Origin: JAFDZO01 sp044226845
GTDB taxonomy: Bacteria > Bacteroidota > Ignavibacteria > Tepidaquicellales > Tepidaquicellaceae
Direction: 5' to 3'
NCBI GenBank assembly: GCA_044226845.1
Contig: JBGAGG010000005.1
Location: 124,001 to 188,000 of the forward strand
DNA length: 64,000 nucleotides
Shown here: positions 1-7,754 of the stretch, piece by piece
How the letters are laid out: each line of letters starts with the position of its first letter
Numbering within the stretch: position 1 is the first letter of the stretch
Translations under genes and position numbers: made by a program
The notes under the pieces: generated by a model
Told to the model about the DNA's origin: nothing
The model's database searches: none
The model's input: the letters and a program-made list of their open reading frames with translations, nothing else

Positions 1-1
1 A

Positions 2-1057
2 ATCGTTACCAATGAAGGGCTGACCGGCACACTAAAGAAACACTATCCTAAACCGATTTTATATTTAATGATGGTGTTCAGCTTTCCTGCAATTGTATTA
101 AACATAGGTGCAGATATTCAGGGAATGGGAGCAGTTGCAAATCTTTTATTTCCAAAAGTGCCGACCTTTGCATTCAGTATTATTATTACAGCGGTGATAA
201 TGTTTTGTATTATAAAATTCCCGTACAGAAAGTTAGCGGCAATTTTAAAATGGCTTTGCATAACTTTGTTTTTATATATCATCGTTCCGTTCTTAGTCCA
301 TACTGACTGGCTTGCAGTATTAAAGAGCACGGTGATTCCGACAATTCATCTGAACAAAGAATTTTTCAGTATACTCACTGCAATACTTGGAACTACAATT
401 TCGCCATATCTTTTTTTCTGGCAGGCATCTATGGAAGTTGAAGACAGAGCTAAGAAAGGAAAGTACTTGGTAGTGAACAAGAAAGTAATTAACGATATGA
501 AGTTCGATGTGGACTTCGGAATGCTTTCATCCAACGTTGTAATGTTTTTTATTATTCTTACGACAGGTACTGTTTTATTCAGTGCGGGAATAACTCAGAT
601 AGATACTGTTGAGCAGGCAGCAAAAGCGCTTGAACCGATTGCAGGGAAACTAGCTTATATTATTTTTGCAGTTGGAGTAATAGGCACGGGATTTCTTGCA
701 ATTCCTGTTTTGGCCGGCACGCTTTCTTATATTCTGGCAGAGACATTCGGATGGGAGCAGGGGCTTGATAAAAAATTCCATGAAGCCAAAGGATTTTACA
801 TTACAATTATTGGTTCGTTGCTTTTGGGTTTATCGATGGATTTTTTAGGAATAAGTCCGATAAAGGCATTGATACTAACAGCAATTTTGTACGGAGTTAC
901 GGCTCCGGTAATGATTGGAGTAATCCTTCATATCTGCAACAACAAAAAAGTTATGAAGAATTACACTAACACAAAACTCTCTAACACCCTTGGAATTATA
1001 ACATTTATAATAATGACAATTTCAGCTTTTGCCCTCCTTTATTTTCAATTCTTTTGA
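2..1057 (+). CDS. Nramp-family divalent metal transporter (5'-truncated by window)
   Basis: The frame is already open at base 2, so the start and the first membrane helices, with the family's TM1 metal motif, lie outside the window; an ATG at 68 is internal. The visible 351 residues are mostly hydrophobic helices ending at a TGA at 1055-1057. Sequence style and order (I-x-T-N-E-G-L-T-G loop, then the helix with TTISPYLFFWQAS at about 391-427) match Nramp/MntH proton-coupled metal importers of the inner membrane. The helix aligning with canonical TM6 reads S-P-Y where Mn/Fe Nramps have (A/M)-P-H, so the substrate may differ. Family call is confident, substrate is not. Confidence 0.85.
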   Translation: MVTNEGLTGTLKKHYPKPILYLMMVFSFPAIVLNIGADIQGMGAVANLLFPKVPTFAFSIIITAVIMFCIIKFPYRKLAAILKWLCITLFLYIIVPFLVHTDWLAVLKSTVIPTIHLNKEFFSILTAILGTTISPYLFFWQASMEVEDRAKKGKYLVVNKKVINDMKFDVDFGMLSSNVVMFFIILTTGTVLFSAGITQIDTVEQAAKALEPIAGKLAYIIFAVGVIGTGFLAIPVLAGTLSYILAETFGWEQGLDKKFHEAKGFYITIIGSLLLGLSMDFLGISPIKALILTAILYGVTAPVMIGVILHICNNKKVMKNYTNTKLSNTLGIITFIIMTISAFALLYFQFF

Positions 1058-1106
1058 GCACTCAGATTTCAGCTACCCGATTAATAAACTATTAAATTAA
1101 GAGTTT

Positions 1107-1124
1107 AAGTCAGATGACTTGACA
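1107..1124 (+). promoter_or_regulatory. inverted repeat overlapping a -35-like box upstream of the MarR gene
   Basis: AAGTCA-GA-TGACTT (1107-1120) is a perfect 6-bp inverted repeat with a 2-base spacer. Its right arm overlaps TTGACA (1119-1124). MarR proteins commonly bind such short palindromes over their own promoter, so this is a candidate autoregulatory operator; that is inference from position. Confidence 0.35.
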
Positions 1125-1235
1125 ATATCAAATACTTTCACAATATTTGTACGTAAATTAAATGTATCTACATTAAATGTCGGTGCAACTTTATTGGTAG
1201 CTAGACAGTTAAACATTCAAAAGGAAACAAATAGA

Positions 1236-1754
1236 ATGAAAATAGAAGATGAAATACAACAAAAGGAGTTCAGTTCACCAATGCAAAAGACAGTCATTAA
1301 TATAATATTCACTGCCAACTGGCTGAACCTGAAGTTCTCTCAGGCTTTGAAGCATTATGATTTATCTCTTCCTCAATACAATGTACTTAGAATATTGAGA
1401 GGGCAGAAGGGATGTCCTGCAACAGTAAACAGCATCACTGAAAGAATGCTTGATAAAAGCTCTAACGCTTCAAGACTTGTTGATAAGTTAAAAGCAAAAG
1501 GCTTAGTAGATAGACGCGAATGCCCGAACGACAGGCGTGCAGTTGATATATTAATTACCGATAAAGGCTTAATACTTCTTAAAGAACTGGATAAAGAAAT
1601 TTTACATTTTGATGAGAAGCTGCAAAAACTTGAACCGGATGAAATGAAAGCAGTGAATGAAATACTGGATAAGCTAAGACAAAATGATACAGATATGGAG
1701 AAATCAGAAGATGTTATTAAAGTAAGCAATAAAGAAGTAACAGGAGCGGTTTGA
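1236..1754 (+). CDS. MarR-family transcriptional regulator
   Basis: A 172-residue winged-helix regulator. The core LPQYNVLRIL...TVNSITERMLDKSSNASRLVDKLKAKGLVDR is the MarR recognition helix followed by the wing (R-R-E-C-P-N-D-R-R-A-V-D). I place the start at the ATG at 1236, preceded by AAGGAA about 10 bases upstream; the open frame runs back to 1119 but the extra 39 residues are not MarR-like. One Cys (in R-E-C-P-N-D) lies in the wing. It heads a plus-strand run of YceI, thioredoxin-like, pirin, VOC, flavin reductase and NmrA genes, the kind of set that MarR-type quinone/electrophile sensors such as Bacillus MhqR control. The ligand is unknown. Confidence 0.88.
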   Translation: MKIEDEIQQKEFSSPMQKTVINIIFTANWLNLKFSQALKHYDLSLPQYNVLRILRGQKGCPATVNSITERMLDKSSNASRLVDKLKAKGLVDRRECPNDRRAVDILITDKGLILLKELDKEILHFDEKLQKLEPDEMKAVNEILDKLRQNDTDMEKSEDVIKVSNKEVTGAV

Positions 1755-1822
1755 TTCACCATTAAACATCCGAAAATTTTTAAATAACTCAATATAAATT
1801 TTAAAAACTAAACATAAACAAA

Positions 1823-2500
1823 ATGAAAAATCTCGCACTTTCACTCTTAGTATTACCATTGATTGCCTTCATTATCGCAGGATGCGGTAAAACAGAAACA
1901 AATACCAAGACAGGTGAAAAAAATACAACAACAGAAACATCTAAACAAAATGCAGCAGGCTCTAAAGAATTAAAAGTTGATGCTGCAACAAGTGAAGTAT
2001 TATGGCATGCAGAAAAAGTTGTCGGTAAACATGACGGAACTGTAAAAGTAAAACAAGGTGTCATCAATGTAAAAGACGGAAAAATTGTCGGCGGTACAGT
2101 TGATATAGATTTAGCTACTATTGCAAATACTGACCTTACAGATGCAGAGTCAAACGGAAAATTAGTTAATCACTTAAAGTCTGAAGATTTTTTTGATGTA
2201 GCAAAATTTCCAACTTCAAAATTAGAAATTACTGAAGTTACACCCGTACAAAACTCAGCTGCCGGTCAGCCGAACTATACAGTAAAAGGTAACTTAACAA
2301 TCAGAGGCGTAACAAAAGGAATCACTTTCCCTGCAACTCTAAATGTTACAGACAGCAAAGTAACCGGTTCAGCAACATTTGATATAGACAGAACAGAATT
2401 CGGATTAAAATACGGTTCAGGAAAATTCTTTGAAGGCTTAGGCGATAAGATGATTAAGGATAACTTCACAATGAAGTTTAATGTAAACGCAGGTATCTAA
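1823..2500 (+). CDS. YceI-family lipid-binding lipoprotein
   Basis: 225 residues. The N-terminus is a hydrophobic signal ending in a lipobox (I-A-G-C, Cys 21), so the protein should be lipid-anchored. After a Thr/Lys/Asn-rich linker, residues about 47-225 form the YceI lipocalin-like barrel, with typical text such as SEVLWHAEKVVGKHDGTV, VDIDLATI, HLKSEDFFDVAKFPTSKLE and NLTIRGVTKGITFPATL. Members bind polyisoprenoid or amphiphilic molecules in the periplasm. It follows the MarR gene by 68 bases and precedes a thioredoxin-like gene by 31 bases, so it is probably co-transcribed with them. The family is clear; the bound lipid is unknown. Confidence 0.92.
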   Translation: MKNLALSLLVLPLIAFIIAGCGKTETNTKTGEKNTTTETSKQNAAGSKELKVDAATSEVLWHAEKVVGKHDGTVKVKQGVINVKDGKIVGGTVDIDLATIANTDLTDAESNGKLVNHLKSEDFFDVAKFPTSKLEITEVTPVQNSAAGQPNYTVKGNLTIRGVTKGITFPATLNVTDSKVTGSATFDIDRTEFGLKYGSGKFFEGLGDKMIKDNFTMKFNVNAGI

Positions 2501-2531
2501 ATTATAAAAAATAAAGAAAGCATAAGATAAA

Positions 2532-3188
2532 ATGAAAAACGTAATTGATATTTCGAAGATTAAGAACCGGTACAGTTATGAAGAGTATATGAACTTATCG
2601 GAAGAATTAGTCGAACAAAAAAGAACTACAGGGCTCTCACAAAGCGAGAGCCTTATCGAATACACCAAGCTGAATTACTTCAGAATGACGAGAGTTGATA
2701 AAACGATGGTTATTAAAAACGATGTTAAAGAACTTATAAGTTCAATTGATAAGAAGAAATACTGGATACTTATAACAGAAGCATGGTGCGGTGATGCTGC
2801 GCAGATTGTTCCGATTATCGGAAGACTTGCTGAGCTCAACAAGAACATTGAACTGATGATAATATTGAGAGATGAAAATACTGAACTGATGGATAAGTAT
2901 TTAACAAACGGAGCAAGATCAATCCCTATGTTAATTTCCTTAAATGAAAACTTTGAAGAAGAATGGCATTGGGGACCAAGACCTCGTCCGGCACAAGCTA
3001 TGGTTATTGAAAACAAAGAAACTCAGGCTTTAAGTTTCGATGAAATAAAAAAGCAAGTTCAGCTATGGTATGCAGAGGATAAGACGAATACGACTCAATT
3101 GGAAATATTAAAAAAAATAAATCAGGCGGCTTTTAATTCTCTTAGTGAATCTATACAGGAGATAAAAAGTAAAACTGTAGAAGCTTAA
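2532..3188 (+). CDS. thioredoxin-fold protein of the Thioredoxin_9 type
   Basis: 218 residues with no signal peptide. The centre (WILITEAWCGDAAQIVPIIGRLAELN, then a region with GARSIPMLISL) has the thioredoxin fold's active-site loop and cis-proline strand, but the CxxC is reduced to a single Cys in W-C-G-D-A. This is the usual pattern in the Bacteroidota/Bacillus thioredoxin_9 family, whose role is not settled. It lies between yceI and pirin with short gaps (31 and 30 bases), consistent with a stress operon. A disulfide reductase function of the usual kind is unlikely with one Cys; a peroxide or bacillithiol-type reaction is possible but unproven. Confidence 0.82.
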   Translation: MKNVIDISKIKNRYSYEEYMNLSEELVEQKRTTGLSQSESLIEYTKLNYFRMTRVDKTMVIKNDVKELISSIDKKKYWILITEAWCGDAAQIVPIIGRLAELNKNIELMIILRDENTELMDKYLTNGARSIPMLISLNENFEEEWHWGPRPRPAQAMVIENKETQALSFDEIKKQVQLWYAEDKTNTTQLEILKKINQAAFNSLSESIQEIKSKTVEA

Positions 3189-3218
3189 AAGAAAATAAAA
3201 GAAAGGATAAATAATTAT

Positions 3219-3929
3219 ATGACAAAAATTATTGTAAGAGCAAATGAAAGAGGAGCTGCCGATCACGGATGGCTTAATGCAAAGCATACATTCAGTTTTG
3301 CAGGATATTATAATCCGGAGCGCGTACATTTCGGAATGCTTCGTGTATTCAACGATGATATCGTAGCGCCGGGAATGGGATTCGGAATGCACCCTCACGA
3401 TAATATGGAAATTGTTACAATCCCTATTGAAGGCGAGCTTGAACATAAAGACAGCGAAGGTCATCATGGTGTGATTACACAGGGTGAAGTTCAGGTTATG
3501 TCAGCAGGTTCAGGACTTTATCATTCCGAGTTCAACCACTCAAAAGAGAAAGAAGTAAACTTAATGCAAATATGGGTATTACCGCGTGAAAGAGATATAC
3601 AGCCGAGATACGATCAGAAGGCATTTGATGCAGCAGGAAGGAAAAACAAATTTCAGATAGTTGCATCACCTGAAAAAGATAACGGCTCTTTATGGCTGAA
3701 CCAGTATGTATATTTTAACTTAGGAGATTTTGATAAGGACACTATAGCAAAATATGAAAGAAAGTTAAAGAATAACGGCTTGTGGATTTTCGTTATTGAA
3801 GGTGAAGCAGAAGTTAACGGTGAAAAACTTGAAAGAAGAGACTCGATGGGAATAACAGAAACCGATACAGCTGAATTCAAGTTCAGTAAAGATTCAAAGA
3901 TATTAATTATTGATGTACCCATGAATTAA
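3219..3929 (+). CDS. pirin-family bicupin (YhhW-like)
   Basis: 236 residues, close to the 231-residue E. coli YhhW. The N-terminal cupin has the metal-binding set H-x-H in FGMHPHDNMEIV and further H and E residues in SGLYHSEFNHS. The segment KHTFSFAGYYNPERVHFGMLRVFNDD is a strong pirin signature. YhhW-like pirins have quercetinase activity in vitro and are often induced by electrophiles. The C-terminal half (LWIFVIEGEAEVNGEKLERRDSMGI) is the second, metal-free cupin. Its place after MarR, YceI and thioredoxin genes fits an oxidative or aromatic-stress role. Confidence 0.93.
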   Translation: MTKIIVRANERGAADHGWLNAKHTFSFAGYYNPERVHFGMLRVFNDDIVAPGMGFGMHPHDNMEIVTIPIEGELEHKDSEGHHGVITQGEVQVMSAGSGLYHSEFNHSKEKEVNLMQIWVLPRERDIQPRYDQKAFDAAGRKNKFQIVASPEKDNGSLWLNQYVYFNLGDFDKDTIAKYERKLKNNGLWIFVIEGEAEVNGEKLERRDSMGITETDTAEFKFSKDSKILIIDVPMN

Positions 3930-3996
3930 GATTTATAATTTTCGTAAGAGGAAGATTACGCCGGGCTTTTTGTGAAAAGTTTTTGAAGATGATTGG

Positions 3997-4180
3997 TTAA
4001 ATAGCAAAAACAGTCCGGCAGTGATCTGAATTTGCAATAAGTTCGGGGGTAATATGGAAGTCCGGCCAATACGGATTTCCCTTCTCATCCTTCTCAATAT
4101 TGCCTAAGCTCGCACCCGGTTTTAATAAACCTGCAAGCATTTGGGAAGGATTTTTATAACTATGAATTAAGAATATAACT
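3997..4180 (-). pseudogene. 3' fragment of an unidentified gene (gene remnant)
   Basis: The 251-base gap between pirin and the VOC gene holds a coding-like minus-strand frame. From an ATG at 4138-4140 to a TAA at 3997-3999 it reads 47 residues, including GNPYWPDFHITPELIANSDH and ending CRTVFAI. The frame is also open and protein-like upstream of that ATG (Y-K-N-P-S-Q-M-L-A-G-L-L), so it looks like the C-terminal end of a longer protein whose 5' part has been lost. There is no good ribosome binding site. The terminal S-D-H resembles the end of endonuclease/exonuclease/phosphatase proteins, but this is too short to assign. Confidence 0.4.
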
Positions 4181-4711
4181 ATGGAAAAAATTTTAGAAAA
4201 TAAATCAGATATAAATACGGAAAAATATGTTGTGCCTGCTTACACCACAATAGGGCACGTGCACTTAAAAGTCTCCGATCTTGAACGTTCATTAAAGTTC
4301 TATCGTGATCTGCTCGGATTCGAATTAACAACTATGTATGGTAGCCAGGCAGCCTTTATTTCTGCAGGCGGTTACCATCATCACATAGGATTAAATACAT
4401 GGCATAGCAAAGGCATGGGTCCTGCTCCTGTAGATACTGCAGGCTTATATCACACAGCAATATTGTATCCCACAAGAAAAGATCTTGCAGTGATTCTGGA
4501 CAGGCTGATAAAGGCGGATTATCCTTTAAGAGGCGCAAGCGACCATGGAGTTTCGGAAGCAATATATTTAAATGACCCTGATGAAAACGGAGTGGAGTTA
4601 TACTGGGATAAGCCAAAGGAAGAATGGAAGTATAATTCTGACGGCTCAATAGTTATGGTTACAGAACCATTGGATTTGAATGATTTATTAAACGAACTAA
4701 ACAAAAATTAA
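4181..4711 (+). CDS. VOC-family dioxygenase/glyoxalase (CatE-like)
   Basis: 176 residues containing a vicinal-oxygen-chelate fold. The first beta-alpha module (GHVHLKVSDLERSLKFYRDL) supplies the first metal ligand, His in G-H-V-H. The second half has H-T-A-I-L-Y and NGVELYWD, the His and Glu ligands. The wording (LLGFELTT, AAFISAGGYHHHIGLNTW, LYWDKPKEEW) is that of CatE-like catechol-2,3-dioxygenase proteins found in Bacillus MhqR-type regulons. It follows a gene remnant and precedes an FMN reductase by 28 bases. Ring-cleaving or glyoxalase activity on quinone adducts is plausible; the substrate is unknown. Confidence 0.88.
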   Translation: MEKILENKSDINTEKYVVPAYTTIGHVHLKVSDLERSLKFYRDLLGFELTTMYGSQAAFISAGGYHHHIGLNTWHSKGMGPAPVDTAGLYHTAILYPTRKDLAVILDRLIKADYPLRGASDHGVSEAIYLNDPDENGVELYWDKPKEEWKYNSDGSIVMVTEPLDLNDLLNELNKN

Positions 4712-4739
4712 TCTGCAATAAAATTTATCTCGCACATAA

Positions 4740-5315
4740 ATGTTAAACATAGCAATAGTAATCGGTTCAGTTCGAACCGGAAGACAATCACATAAAGTCG
4801 CTTATTTTCTTGAAAAGAAATTAAATGAAAGAAAAAATGTAAGCGTAAAAGTAATAGACCTTATTAAATATGAAATACCAATACTTGAAGAGAGATTAGG
4901 AAGAAGTGATAATCCTCCTGCAGCAGTAAAAGAAGCAGGTGCAATTTTAGATTCTGCAGATGCAATTATTCTGGTATCGCCGGAATATCATGGAGGAATG
5001 TCAGGTGTATTGAAAAATTTTCTTGACTACTATACTCAGGAAATCACACGTAAACCAATAGGAGTTGTAACAGCTTCAGGCGGTAAGTTCGGCGGAATAA
5101 ATGCTTCGCACGAAATGCAAAAGCTTATTCTTGCAATCGGCTCTTACCCAATGCCGAAGAAATTTCTTGTTTCATCTGTACATGAAGCATTTGATATTGA
5201 GTTCAATGTATTAAAAGATGATGTAGCAAAAGGAGCTGAAGTATTTCTTAATGAATATATATGGTTTGCAAATACAATTACTAAAGGAAAAAATTTAGAC
5301 TGCAAAGCAGCTTAA
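4740..5315 (+). CDS. NAD(P)H-dependent FMN reductase
   Basis: 191 residues of flavodoxin-like fold. The N-terminal loop IGSVRTGRQSHKV binds the FMN phosphate, and SPEYHGGMSGVLKNFLDYY is the conserved isoalloxazine-binding segment of NADPH-dependent FMN/azo/quinone reductases (YieF/AzoR-like). It is cytoplasmic. It sits between the VOC gene and the NmrA gene with gaps of 28 and 47 bases, so the three can be one transcript. Two-electron reduction of quinones would fit the cluster; other acceptors are possible. Confidence 0.92.
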   Translation: MLNIAIVIGSVRTGRQSHKVAYFLEKKLNERKNVSVKVIDLIKYEIPILEERLGRSDNPPAAVKEAGAILDSADAIILVSPEYHGGMSGVLKNFLDYYTQEITRKPIGVVTASGGKFGGINASHEMQKLILAIGSYPMPKKFLVSSVHEAFDIEFNVLKDDVAKGAEVFLNEYIWFANTITKGKNLDCKAA

Positions 5316-5362
5316 TTATATAATAAAGAACAAAACATTTTAACAAAATTAATCAAATTTTT

Positions 5363-6235
5363 ATGTCTAAAAAAATATTAATAACCGGAGCAACAGGCAG
5401 CGTTGCAGGTTTAACAATCCAAAGCATACTTGCAAAAAATAAAGATGTAAGTTTAAGAGCGTATGTGAGAAACCCGGAAAAGGCATCTAAGCTAAAGAAT
5501 TTAGGAATTGAATTAGTGCAGGGAGATTTTGAAAATCAGGATGCACTTAATAAAGCAGCCGAAGGAATGGACGCAGTATTCTCTCTTACAATTGCAAACC
5601 CTGATGCAGATAAGCAAGGAATTGCAATAACTACCGCAGCTAAACATGCAGGTGTGAAACATATTGTAAGAAATTCTGCAATCGGCGCAGCAGCAGACGC
5701 TCCGACAGAAAACGGTAAACTACATTTTGCAACTGATGAAGATATAAAAGCATCAGGATTAACTTATACAATTTTCCGCCCGCACTTCTTTATGCAGAAT
5801 TTATTTTTTGCATTGCAGACAATAAAAGAGCAGGGAAATATGTACTGGGGAATGGGTGACGGCAAATTAGGACTAGTTGATGTTCGAGATATTGCTGATT
5901 GTTACGCAGAAGTATTGGTGAACGGCGGACATGAAAATAAAATTTATACACCAACGGGTCCAGAGTCAATTACATTCTACGATATGGCAAAAATTATTTC
6001 AGACGGTTTAGGAAAACCGGTGAACTATGTACCTGTTACTCCCGATGCAGTATTTGATGCATTAAAAGGAATGGGAGCTGACGATTTTACAGCGAGACTT
6101 ATGAAACAATATTCAATTGCATACGCTGATAACTGGGGGAATTTTGTAAATGATGATATAGAAACAGTTACAGGTCATAAAGCAAGAAGCTTTAAACAGT
6201 TTTTTGATGAAGTTATGATTCACGCATTGAAATAA
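5363..6235 (+). CDS. NmrA-like NAD(P)-binding oxidoreductase
   Basis: 290 residues beginning directly with a Rossmann dinucleotide loop (ILITGATGSVAG). The middle (KHIVRNSAIGAA) replaces the YxxxK of classical short-chain dehydrogenases, and TIFRPHFFMQNL and GLVDVRDIADCYAEVL are typical of the NmrA/YtfG (QorB) subgroup of atypical SDRs. YtfG reduces quinones with NADPH. It is the last gene before a strong terminator, closing the presumed stress operon. NAD(P) binding is confident; the enzymatic substrate is inferred from context. Confidence 0.9.
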   Translation: MSKKILITGATGSVAGLTIQSILAKNKDVSLRAYVRNPEKASKLKNLGIELVQGDFENQDALNKAAEGMDAVFSLTIANPDADKQGIAITTAAKHAGVKHIVRNSAIGAAADAPTENGKLHFATDEDIKASGLTYTIFRPHFFMQNLFFALQTIKEQGNMYWGMGDGKLGLVDVRDIADCYAEVLVNGGHENKIYTPTGPESITFYDMAKIISDGLGKPVNYVPVTPDAVFDALKGMGADDFTARLMKQYSIAYADNWGNFVNDDIETVTGHKARSFKQFFDEVMIHALK

Positions 6236-6300
6236 GACTTAAGTGTAACTTTTTATTACAATTTCTCGTTTGTAATAATAACAGGTATGTAATAAATTTA

Positions 6301-6356
6301 AACCTCCTCATTTTTTCTCGCACGAAAAATGCAGAAAGAGTCGGGAGGTTTTTTAA
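6301..6356 (+). terminator. rho-independent terminator after the NmrA gene
   Basis: An outer stem AACCTCC / GGAGGTT encloses an inner stem CATTTTT-(CTCGCAC)-GAAAAATG and is followed by TTTTTT. It ends the 1.2-6.2 kb plus-strand block before the MFS gene. Confidence 0.75.
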
Positions 6357-6386
6357 TTTATTATGAATTTGTAGATTCAAGATAAA

Positions 6387-6410
6387 TATTAGTAAATCGA
6401 TTTACTGATA
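6387..6410. promoter_or_regulatory. 24-bp palindromic operator candidate upstream of the MFS exporter
   Basis: AGTAAATCGATTTACT (6391-6406) is a perfect 16-bp palindrome. With one mismatched pair it extends to 24 bp (6387-6410). It lies 31-54 bases upstream of the MFS start, between the preceding terminator and the gene, as expected for a TetR- or MarR-type operator. No regulator gene is directly adjacent; the MarR protein at 1.2 kb is the nearest candidate. Confidence 0.5.
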
Positions 6411-6440
6411 GCTTTAAGATATTTTCCACATTAATATAAT

Positions 6441-7697
6441 ATGACACCCAAAAAAGAAAAGCTGTTATTGTACACTCTGGCAACTATCCAATTTACAGCA
6501 ATAATGGATTTTATGATAGTGATGCCTTTAGGTCCGCAGCTGATGCGTTTGTTTGATATAAACCCTTCGCAGTTCGGAATAATCGTATCTTCATACACTT
6601 TTGCAGCAGGATTCACCGGACTCGTTGGCGCATTTTTTATCGACAGGTTCGATAGAAAGACTGCCCTATTATTTAACTACATAGGATTTTCAATAGGTAC
6701 AATTCTATGCGCGTTAGCACCGACTTATGAATGGCTTGTTGCTGCTCGTATTGTAACCGGCTTATTCGGCGGCGTAATGGGCGCGCTTGTTATGTCAATT
6801 GTAGGAGACGTCGTTCCTGAATTCAGAAGAGCAACCGCCATGGGAATTGTGATGGCTTCGTTCTCAGTTGCATCTATATTCGGTGTACCGTTTGGATTAT
6901 TCCTAGCTAACTGGGCAGGATGGCACATGCCGTTTTATTTCCTCGGATTCATGGGATTAATAGTCAGCGGTATAATCTATAAAATCGTTCCGAGTGTAAA
7001 CACACATTTAACAAAAGAAAGACCTTCACCGATTCAGGTTTTGAAAAATGTTTTCGGAAGCACCCCTCAGGTAAGAGCTTTGATGTTTATGTTTGTACTT
7101 GTTCTGGGACAGTTTTCTGTGATTCCTTATATAAGTCCGTATCTCGTGGCAAATGTCGGATTCCCTGAATCTAACTTAACATATATGTATTTGCTCGGTG
7201 GATGCGCAACAATTTTTACATCACCTTTCATAGGAAGAATGGCGGACAAATACGGCAAGCCGAAAATATTTACTATCATGGCGCTGCTTTCAATTATACC
7301 ATTGATAACAACAACGCATATGCCGCATGCTCCTGTATGGGTAGTTTTAACTTTCAGCACATTGTTTTTCGTTTTCATCAGCGGTAGAATGGTCCCTTCA
7401 ATGGCATTAATTACATCTACAGTTCCGCCGCAGCACAGAGGCAGCTTTATGAGTATTAATTCATCAGCTATGCAGCTCGGTTCAGGTGTAGCATCGTTTT
7501 TATCCGGAATGGTAATTGCCAAAGCTCCGACAGGTGAAATTTTAAATTATTCATTTGTAGGTTACGGTTCAGTTGCATTTACATTGCTTGCAATATTTCT
7601 TGCATTAAAAATAAAACCTGTTTCTCAGGAGATAAAAGTAAATACCGAAGAGAAAAAGATTGAAGCAGAAGAAGTACATATAATGGCTGAGATGTAA
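6441..7697 (+). CDS. MFS-family drug/metabolite exporter
   Basis: 418 residues with about 12 membrane helices. Between helices 2 and 3 the MFS motif A is present (GAFFIDRFDRKTALLFNY), and the helix 5 region VASIFGVPFGLFLANWAGWH resembles antiporter motif C of the 12-helix drug:H+ exporters. The last 30 residues are a charged cytoplasmic tail. The gene has its own leader with a terminator behind it and a strong palindrome in front. As an inner-membrane exporter next to quinone-detoxification genes it may expel aromatic compounds; the substrate cannot be read from the sequence. Confidence 0.9.
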   Translation: MTPKKEKLLLYTLATIQFTAIMDFMIVMPLGPQLMRLFDINPSQFGIIVSSYTFAAGFTGLVGAFFIDRFDRKTALLFNYIGFSIGTILCALAPTYEWLVAARIVTGLFGGVMGALVMSIVGDVVPEFRRATAMGIVMASFSVASIFGVPFGLFLANWAGWHMPFYFLGFMGLIVSGIIYKIVPSVNTHLTKERPSPIQVLKNVFGSTPQVRALMFMFVLVLGQFSVIPYISPYLVANVGFPESNLTYMYLLGGCATIFTSPFIGRMADKYGKPKIFTIMALLSIIPLITTTHMPHAPVWVVLTFSTLFFVFISGRMVPSMALITSTVPPQHRGSFMSINSSAMQLGSGVASFLSGMVIAKAPTGEILNYSFVGYGSVAFTLLAIFLALKIKPVSQEIKVNTEEKKIEAEEVHIMAEM

Positions 7698-7721
7698 AAT
7701 TAGATTTTGATGTACAATATA

Positions 7722-7751
7722 ATCCGTTTCGGTTTAATTACCGGAACGGAT
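7722..7751. terminator. terminator between converging genes
   Basis: A 12-bp stem (ATCCGTTTCGGT / ACCGGAACGGAT, one G-T pair) with the loop TTAATT lies between the ends of the MFS gene and the P-type ATPase. T-rich sequence follows on the plus side. It may serve both strands. Confidence 0.55.
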
Positions 7752-7754
7752 ATC

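Noticed and set aside
1119..1235. Upstream extension of the MarR gene by 39 residues
   Set aside because: The added residues (with G-A-T-L-L-V-A-R) are unlike MarR proteins, and the ATG at 1236 has a Shine-Dalgarno sequence and the right length.
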